From positions 1 to 26,758 of the forward strand of contig CALDIA010000106.1 in NCBI GenBank assembly GCA_937901455.1: a DNA stretch of 26,758 nucleotides. The letters run 5' to 3'. The translations under genes were made by a program, and so were the position numbers. Of this stretch, positions 21,192 to 26,758 are shown one piece after another. This DNA is from an uncultured Bacteroidales bacterium (GTDB lineage: Bacteria > Bacteroidota > Bacteroidia > Bacteroidales > WCHB1-69). The notes beneath the pieces are model-generated. The model did no database searches and was not told the origin of the DNA. It saw only the letters and a list, made by a program, of their open reading frames with translations. Position 1 is the stretch's first letter. Each line of letters starts with the position of its first letter.

Positions 21192-23735
21192 CTACTGGAA
21201 GATCATCTCATCGCAGAAGATATAGGATGGTTGGCCTTTGGACATGTGCCAATCAGGCAGCGGGCCACCGTTCTTCACCACCACTTTCACGTAGCGTGCC
21301 TTCAGGTTCAGGTCATCATCCTGAACGGTATAGATCTCAGGAATGCCGGAGTCGTAGTTCACATCCGCCACTGTCAGTGTCTTGAGCAGGTTGAACTCTT
21401 TGCCATCTTTAGAGACATACAGTTGCACCACTTTGGGCGACATGATCCAATCTTGCACATTCTGATAAAAGCGGGTTCTAAAGTGGTTGAGGGTGATTTT
21501 CTTGCCAAAGTCAAAGTCCACATCTATATCGTTGCCCCAAAATCCCTGCCATTTGCCGTCGTTATACTGGTCGCCGCCAATCTCGCCATCCGCGAGCGCC
21601 ATTGTGCCCGCAGCGGCATATTCAGGCTTGTAGGTGGCAAATTCGGAATTCAACTTGGAAATCTGCATCATGCCCTGATGCAGCAGCACATACTGTTCTG
21701 TGACGACATCCTCCGACATTTCGTTGCGGCACATAGCCTTAACGGTGGTCGAACGATCCAACGGTATCATTTTCTCAAAAACATTCTCTCCTTTTTGCGG
21801 GTCACGTCCATCCAAAGTATAATAGATAGGTGTATCGCCAAAGAGGGTGCGTATCAGCAGGTAGGTGTCACCTGTCTGATAACGTTTCACCTCTATGAAT
21901 GGCTTGTAGGGAAGGTTGTTAAGTTCCTGAATCAGGGCATCGTAGCGAGACTCTACGATATAGCGGCTATAGGGTCTGCATTCCTCATCCCATAACTGCA
22001 TATACATCATCTTCACACGGTGTATATGCTCTGCCAGCTGGCTGATTTCCACGCGAAGGGAAGAAGCGTCAATCACATTACTACCCTTAAGAAATTCGTA
22101 CAGATGCCAGCGTAATATATTGCGCTGAGCCAGCACCCATTGATGATGGGCTACATAGTAGCCGATTCGGGCCATGGCATTGTGGCAGTCGTACACCGAA
22201 TCGAAAGTCACTTCGTGATAAGCTTCCAGCCGGCGGCGGATCTGGGAGCACATCTGGTTGTTCTTCTGGTAGTTTTCCACACTCACCTTGGTCGGATAGA
22301 AATCGAGCAAAGGCTCATAGAGGGCTAAGCTGTTGAAGAAGTTGGGTATGGAGCTATATTCCATTTCCCGCATCAATCGGAAGTTCTGGTCCACCACCCG
22401 ATACTCTTCGGCAAAGCGTTTGTCGAAGGCCGCAAGTCTCAGCTGACGTTCCTGATCGGCAGCACTCGGGTCGGTCTGTTCCAGAGGTTTCCAGCCCATC
22501 TCTGCGGCCCAGGCCATGCCGTGCCAAGTGCTATTGAAGAGCGACTCGCCGGAGTCGTCCCAGGCAGTGTTCATCATACCCAGGGCGCCACGTTTATAGC
22601 CATCGCGTACTAAGTTAGCGATGTTTTTGGTGTATGTATCGTAACTCGGAAAGACATGTCCCCACATGCTCATGCCGGGCACCACCATAAACTGCAAGCC
22701 TTGACGGGCGAACGGTTCTATCATGTCGGCATAACTGTCTGAGGGTGCATAACTCCACACCAGCATAATCATGTCTTTGGGTAGCTGCTTGACGATTTCA
22801 GGATCCTTGGCTGCAATGTCGCCCCACATCATCACCTTCTTGCCAAGGGGTTTAAGAACGTTATACACCCACTTGATGTGGTCGGCATAGACTTGGGAAG
22901 TGCCGCCATGCGACTGCACATAAGCGCGCCCCTTGCCACTGCCCATAGCTTCCGATTCATCACAATTGATATTAAAGAAAGGAGAAGAGTAAGCCTTGGC
23001 CACCGTCTCCAATTGGTACTTCAGAAATGGGTAAGTCTTCTCATTGCCAGGGTTCCAATTCACCTTTGTGTCAGCCATCTCTTGATAGAACGGGATGCGG
23101 AGCGTTTTTTCAGCATGGGCCAAGCACTGTTGGTTACCGAAAAACTCGATATGGTATTGTGCGGCATACTCTTCTAACTCTTTGACCTCTGCGGCAGTAA
23201 GGCCGTCGGTGGGCGCGATGTCGGGATATTTATCCAACTTAAAAACATGCTCCGTGTAGAGATTAAAGAAGTTCATCTTATACTCGGCCAATTGATCAAT
23301 AACCTGTTTGAGGAAAGTCATATTCGGTATCGGTCCCCTGCTGATGTCATCCATCCATCCTCGATATTTCAGCTTTGGATAATCCACAATCTGCACGCAG
23401 GGGAGTTGGGTTTGTCCATTCTTGCCTGTAAAGTGTCGTATCATCTGGTTGAGCGACAGTTGACCATAATATAGGCCCACCTCGCTGATGGCGGAGATTA
23501 CCACTTTTTGAGCTTGCACTGAGAGGATATAGCCTTGGTCGGCATTAGTATCCACGGGAAATTCGCTAACCAGCACTTTTTCCACAACGGGATCACCCGA
23601 AAAGACGTAATTTCCCGAATTTATTTGCACATGTTGTGGCGAGGGGATAATGCCAAGCTCCTGGGCCGACAACACGGGATAAAACATGCAAAACAATGCC
23701 ACAAGAGCCATTGCCATGCGGGATATTTTATTCAT
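21192..23735 (-). CDS. Secreted GH20-type beta-N-acetylhexosaminidase-like glycoside hydrolase
   Basis: An 847-residue exported enzyme, predicted to remove terminal GlcNAc or GalNAc residues from glycans in the periplasm or at the surface. A signal peptide (about 1-23, ending VLSAQ) is followed by the GH20 N-terminal alpha/beta domain (about 28-125, IIPSPQHVQINSG to LPCVQIVDYP) and the TIM barrel, beginning KYRGWMDDISRGP. The catalytic Asp-Glu pair is D259-E260 in NINCDESEAMG; the usual HxGGDE motif is altered but both catalytic residues remain. A chitobiase-type C-terminal block (about 617-690, PIYYTLDGRDPQKG) and a discoidin/F5-8-like carbohydrate-binding domain (about 700-847) complete it. 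The ATG overlaps the end of the AMP nucleosidase gene by 8 bases. No SusCD genes are adjacent, so it is not in an obvious polysaccharide utilization locus. Confidence 0.87.
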   Translation of the reverse strand: MNKISRMAMALVALFCMFYPVLSAQELGIIPSPQHVQINSGNYVFSGDPVVEKVLVSEFPVDTNADQGYILSVQAQKVVISAISEVGLYYGQLSLNQMIRHFTGKNGQTQLPCVQIVDYPKLKYRGWMDDISRGPIPNMTFLKQVIDQLAEYKMNFFNLYTEHVFKLDKYPDIAPTDGLTAAEVKELEEYAAQYHIEFFGNQQCLAHAEKTLRIPFYQEMADTKVNWNPGNEKTYPFLKYQLETVAKAYSSPFFNINCDESEAMGSGKGRAYVQSHGGTSQVYADHIKWVYNVLKPLGKKVMMWGDIAAKDPEIVKQLPKDMIMLVWSYAPSDSYADMIEPFARQGLQFMVVPGMSMWGHVFPSYDTYTKNIANLVRDGYKRGALGMMNTAWDDSGESLFNSTWHGMAWAAEMGWKPLEQTDPSAADQERQLRLAAFDKRFAEEYRVVDQNFRLMREMEYSSIPNFFNSLALYEPLLDFYPTKVSVENYQKNNQMCSQIRRRLEAYHEVTFDSVYDCHNAMARIGYYVAHHQWVLAQRNILRWHLYEFLKGSNVIDASSLRVEISQLAEHIHRVKMMYMQLWDEECRPYSRYIVESRYDALIQELNNLPYKPFIEVKRYQTGDTYLLIRTLFGDTPIYYTLDGRDPQKGENVFEKMIPLDRSTTVKAMCRNEMSEDVVTEQYVLLHQGMMQISKLNSEFATYKPEYAAAGTMALADGEIGGDQYNDGKWQGFWGNDIDVDFDFGKKITLNHFRTRFYQNVQDWIMSPKVVQLYVSKDGKEFNLLKTLTVADVNYDSGIPEIYTVQDDDLNLKARYVKVVVKNGGPLPDWHMSKGQPSYIFCDEMIFQ

Positions 23736-24510
23736 AGTAGTCGTATTTAAGATGTTTGACGGTAATACCTTTATTTATAAGTTGTTTGAGAGAGTCTATG
23801 CCAATTTGCAGATGGCGCATGCTATAGGCGGCGGTAACTTCTTTGTCTGATTTCTCGGTCTTAATGCCATCGGGGAGCATAGGCTGGTCTGACACCATCA
23901 GCAGGGCTCCAGTGGGAATACGGTTATAGAAGCCGACGGAGAACAAGGTGGCCGTTTCCATATCGACAGCCGTGGCACGGATGCGGCGCAGGTAATCCTT
24001 GAATTCCTGGTCATGCTCCCACACGCGACGGTTGGTGGTATAGACTGTACCCGTCCAATAGTCGAGGCCATAATCACGGATTGTGGTGGAGATAGCTTTT
24101 TCCATATTGAAAGCAGGAAGTGCCGGCACCTCTGGCGGCAGATAATCGTTGGAGGTTCCCTCTCCGCGGATACCAGCGATAGGCAATAGGAGCTCGCCCA
24201 AACCTATGTAGTCTTTCAGACTGCCACACTTACCCAAGAAGAGCACCGCCTTGGGTTTGATGGCCGAGAGCAGGTCCATGATAGTAGCCGCATTAGGACT
24301 CCCCATGGTGAAATTGATAATGGTAATGCCATCGGCGGTGGCACTTTGCATTGGATGCCCGGCACCCCGAACTTCCACATGCATCAACTCTGCAAATTTT
24401 CTCAAATAATCAGAAAAGTTGGTCAGCAAAATATATCGGCCAAACTCCTCCAATTGCATGCCCGTGTAGCGGGGCAGCCAGTTTTCAACTATTTCTTCTT
24501 TGGTATGCAT
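23728..24510 (-). CDS. amn: AMP nucleosidase (PNP/UDP phosphorylase family)
   Basis: A cytoplasmic 260-residue enzyme that hydrolyses AMP to adenine and ribose-5-phosphate in purine salvage. The nucleoside phosphorylase fold is shown by the FTMGSPNAATIMDLL block, VLFLGKCGSLKD, GEGTSNDYLPPEVPALPAF and the purine/ribose site AVDMETATLFSVGF, followed by LMVSDQP. The length matches the short Bacteroidetes form rather than the long E. coli Amn. The start MHTKEEIVENWLP at 24510 is preferred over an upstream in-frame start at 24606, which would add 32 unlikely residues and overlap the nitroreductase gene. The 3' end overlaps the GH20 start by 8 bases and 58 bases separate it from the nitroreductase gene, so the three are likely one transcript. 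Confidence 0.88.
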   Translation of the reverse strand: MHTKEEIVENWLPRYTGMQLEEFGRYILLTNFSDYLRKFAELMHVEVRGAGHPMQSATADGITIINFTMGSPNAATIMDLLSAIKPKAVLFLGKCGSLKDYIGLGELLLPIAGIRGEGTSNDYLPPEVPALPAFNMEKAISTTIRDYGLDYWTGTVYTTNRRVWEHDQEFKDYLRRIRATAVDMETATLFSVGFYNRIPTGALLMVSDQPMLPDGIKTEKSDKEVTAAYSMRHLQIGIDSLKQLINKGITVKHLKYDYYE

Positions 24511-24568
24511 ATTCGATATTTTATGTAAAAAGACAACATTAACTATAACGTTAACCAACCAAGGGTTT

Positions 24569-25201
24569 TCACAAAACCAGATCGTCCATTTGCACTTTGG
24601 GCACATAGTGGATGCCCTCTCGGCGATAGTATCTATGGCTCTCGTCCGCGCTTATTTCGGTCAGGCGTATCTGTTCCACGCCCTTGCCAATAGCAATGAT
24701 CAACAAAGGGTCGATAGGGAGGGCGAACTCTTCTTTTAGTTTTTCCTTATTGAAAGCGCCGATAATCAAGCCATTAAAACCCAACTCCACGGCTTTCAGA
24801 AGCATACTCTGCGCTGAGATGCCTAGATCCACATCCACCAGTCTGGTTTCTTTCTCGGAGCTGCAAACGATGATGTAGGCTGGTGGCTCAGTGCCGACAA
24901 AGGGGAGATGCAACTCGGGGAGCGAGGCTCCCATTCTGATTAGAGGCAAGACCCTGGAGGCATCCGTTCCGGTAATGAGTTTGAAGCGTAACACCTGCTG
25001 ATTGCGAGCTGAAGGGATTTTGGTGTTCACCTCCACAATACGCCTGAGCAACGCTTCCGAAACCACTGCAGAGGGATCATATCCACGGTAACTTCGGTTG
25101 CGCAACAGGAGGGTATCCAGCGACTGCCCCACTCTTTTCACCACCGTTTTCTTGGTATTATGGAGTTCTTCCATTTTTCGTTCTATGTAATTATCGGCCA
25201 T
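24569..25201 (-). CDS. Nitroreductase family FMN oxidoreductase, 210 aa
   Basis: A single-domain flavoprotein of the nitroreductase fold. LLLRNRSYRGYDPSAVVSEA and PSARNQQVLRFKLIT are the FMN phosphate and isoalloxazine contacts typical of the N-terminal half. DVDLGISAQSMLLKAVELGF followed by GLIIGAFNKE and IIAIGKG form the conserved second half. Such enzymes reduce quinones, nitro compounds or related substrates with NAD(P)H; the physiological substrate cannot be read here. The start MADNYIERKMEEL at 25201 is chosen; an upstream in-frame ATG at 25246 would overlap the M1 peptidase gene by 11 bases. It lies 34 bases after the peptidase stop on the same strand. Confidence 0.88.
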   Translation of the reverse strand: MADNYIERKMEELHNTKKTVVKRVGQSLDTLLLRNRSYRGYDPSAVVSEALLRRIVEVNTKIPSARNQQVLRFKLITGTDASRVLPLIRMGASLPELHLPFVGTEPPAYIIVCSSEKETRLVDVDLGISAQSMLLKAVELGFNGLIIGAFNKEKLKEEFALPIDPLLIIAIGKGVEQIRLTEISADESHRYYRREGIHYVPKVQMDDLVL

Positions 25202-25235
25202 ATTATTCGATTGAAAATTTCTAATGGATGTATGT

Positions 25236-26758
25236 TTAGCGTGCAATGAGAAATGGATACGAGGTGGTGCCGCCAGAAATGTCGATGCGAAGAAAATAAG
25301 TGCCCACGGGAAGTTTGCTCACATCTATGGCATTGCTTCCGCCCTTGAGTTTCAGTGACTTCAACATGCGTCCGTTGCTATCCACCACGGCAGCCTTCAG
25401 TGTACGGGATTCCACCTCCACCCACACATTGAGGGTTTGAGACGTGGGGTTCGGATAGAGCACTACGCCGAGGTTTTCCATGGCCTGAACGGAGGCATCG
25501 GCATCGCCTACCGCAAGGCAATATTGTCCTGAGCGCAGTTGGTCAACTTTCAAGTAACCAGAATTAGGGGAACCCGTGCGCGTTGTGGGTACAATCTGCC
25601 ACGATTCGGCGGCTGAAGGTCGATAAAGCAATTTCAGATTATTGTAATCATAACCTTGCAGCAACTCATTATCCAGCGAATAGGCATTGCCGCGCTCAAA
25701 ACGAACCCTAAAATAGCCTCCAAGTGGTGTTGCATCTGGGGGATAGGCCAACTGCACACTCCAATAATGATTATCTGACATCCTATAGATCCCTGTGGGC
25801 AGAGCTTCTGGCTGGTCAGGATGCACATAATGATGCTCCACACGCACTAAGACGGAATCAGAGGACGTCTCCACCTTGAACGAGCATAAAGCGTCATTCA
25901 AGGAAACATTGTCGCCACCGACCGCGGTCACCGTATAGTCCACAGTAGCGTCAGACATCTTCTCATAAAAGTCAACCATACCAAAAGCCGGTACGAAAGG
26001 CAGCGTGACCACAGCCTCTCCATACTGACCCGAGAAGGGCACGCTGTACACCGTAAACATTTCCCGTTGCGGGGAGACGAAGGTGAGGTCTATCTTGTTG
26101 CCATTCACATACTGGGTAGCCCCATACAGTTTCTGCTGCAAATAAACCTTATATTGGTTGCCAGTCAGCTGTTTGATAGAATCAATGGCAAACTGGGGGA
26201 AGCCCGGCTGGTGCACCCAGCCTTCGTAGAAATCGTTCAAATTCACGCCAGTAGCCTGCGACAGATAGGCAAAGAAATCTGCCGAGTTTACATTTTGGAA
26301 GGCGTAATGGTTTAGCAGAGACCGCAGACCGCCAAAAAAGAGACTATCGCCCAAATAGTTCCGCAGTGTATGGATAACCAGCGATCCTTTTTGATAGGAG
26401 TGTGTACCGTAGGTTACGCTTTGTGGCACAGCATCCAGCGCATAATGTCCACCGTCATCCTTGACAATATTTTTCAGGGTGGAATGATGCACATCCCGAA
26501 GATAGTCCATATAAGCGCCATGCGGATCTTGGGGACTCAACAGTTCCATCACCATAGGCTCGGCATAGGAGGCAAAACCCTCATTGATCCACATCTCTTC
26601 AGCATGTTCACAGGTGATTAGGTCACCGAACCAATGGTGAAAAAGTTCATGACCATAGAGGGTCACATAGGTGTCGGTGCCAGTCACAAAGCTGCGGGGA
26701 TAGGCAATATTAGTAGCATGTTCCATGGCACCGGCAGAGAAGTTCACATCCACATAAC
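25236..26758 (-). CDS. M1-family metallopeptidase with T9SS sorting domain (C-terminal part)
   Basis: The gene continues past the right edge, so only about the last 507 residues are present. The frame enters as YVDVNFSAGAMEHATN, the M1 exopeptidase loop (GAMEN in most members, GAMEH here). The zinc site HELFHHW with the downstream glutamate in WINEGFASY gives HExxH-x18-E. An alpha-helical M1 middle region follows (to about 26200), then beta-sandwich segments. The end carries a type A type IX secretion signal: NLGVVLYPNPTSQTLNVWVE, then SNGRMLKSL and LPVGTYFLRI. The product is therefore predicted to be exported by Sec and moved across the outer membrane by the Por machinery, acting as a surface or secreted aminopeptidase. 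An apparent GTG start at 26753 is only an internal codon. Confidence 0.92.
   Translation of the reverse strand, partial: YVDVNFSAGAMEHATNIAYPRSFVTGTDTYVTLYGHELFHHWFGDLITCEHAEEMWINEGFASYAEPMVMELLSPQDPHGAYMDYLRDVHHSTLKNIVKDDGGHYALDAVPQSVTYGTHSYQKGSLVIHTLRNYLGDSLFFGGLRSLLNHYAFQNVNSADFFAYLSQATGVNLNDFYEGWVHQPGFPQFAIDSIKQLTGNQYKVYLQQKLYGATQYVNGNKIDLTFVSPQREMFTVYSVPFSGQYGEAVVTLPFVPAFGMVDFYEKMSDATVDYTVTAVGGDNVSLNDALCSFKVETSSDSVLVRVEHHYVHPDQPEALPTGIYRMSDNHYWSVQLAYPPDATPLGGYFRVRFERGNAYSLDNELLQGYDYNNLKLLYRPSAAESWQIVPTTRTGSPNSGYLKVDQLRSGQYCLAVGDADASVQAMENLGVVLYPNPTSQTLNVWVEVESRTLKAAVVDSNGRMLKSLKLKGGSNAIDVSKLPVGTYFLRIDISGGTTSYPFLIAR

Noticed and set aside
23728..24606. Longer AMP nucleosidase starting at 24606
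   Set aside because: The extra 32 residues are Cys/Trp-rich, unlike the family, and overlap the end of the nitroreductase gene.

Overview
The window is chromosomal DNA from a member of the Bacteroidota, most likely order Bacteroidales. The evidence is a C-terminal type IX secretion sorting domain on the M1 peptidase, Bacteroidetes promoters (TAnnTTTG -7 boxes, some with a TTG about 18-20 bases upstream) in front of several genes, Bacteroidetes-type AMP nucleosidase and GH20 proteins, and A-rich rather than Shine-Dalgarno leaders. No rRNA, tRNA, CRISPR array, transposase or integrase was seen. All assignments come from reading motifs by eye; no database search was possible.

Left part (1-7.7 kb), accessory in character and mostly on the + strand. 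It opens with the 5' end of an MFS transporter (minus strand) and a short 3' remnant of a Fic/RhuM-type gene. Next comes a large single-chain MmeI-like restriction-modification enzyme with nuclease, methyltransferase and target-recognition parts; its central third is clearly AT-richer than its ends, as if the recognition domain had been exchanged. After a REP-like palindrome there is a compact unknown cassette (about 3.64-6.92 kb): a 50-aa ORF, a 164-aa protein that may be a degenerate FtsZ/tubulin relative, a 357-aa protein of an uncharacterised Bacteroidetes family, and a 448-aa protein with a DnaB/RecA-like ATPase core that lacks several catalytic residues and carries an unknown C-terminal region. 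Two copies of a 46-base hairpin-plus-promoter element sit in front of the cassette and in front of the ATPase gene. This cassette is the best candidate for an undescribed system. A DnaQ-type exonuclease gene follows, with its own strong promoter.

Middle part (7.7-19.2 kb) is housekeeping. cysH (assimilatory sulfate reduction) is on the + strand and meets the left-pointing genes with only 6 bases between. On the minus strand, in transcription order, lie ffh (signal recognition particle), folD (one-carbon folate metabolism, with an unexpected Ile at the catalytic Lys position), murG (peptidoglycan lipid II synthesis), a YfhO-type membrane protein, and the overlapping pair sbcD-sbcC (DNA end processing). 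Spacing is short throughout and suggests one or two operons.

Right part (19.3-26.76 kb). A secreted alpha/beta-hydrolase gene is in ruins (two stops, a frameshift in a G8 run, missing 3' end). It abuts a pair of overlapping paralogous small membrane proteins. Then come a short secreted protein with a hairpin after it, and a tight minus-strand group: M1 peptidase with T9SS tail (cut by the window edge), nitroreductase, AMP nucleosidase and a secreted GH20 glycoside hydrolase whose start overlaps the AMP nucleosidase stop.
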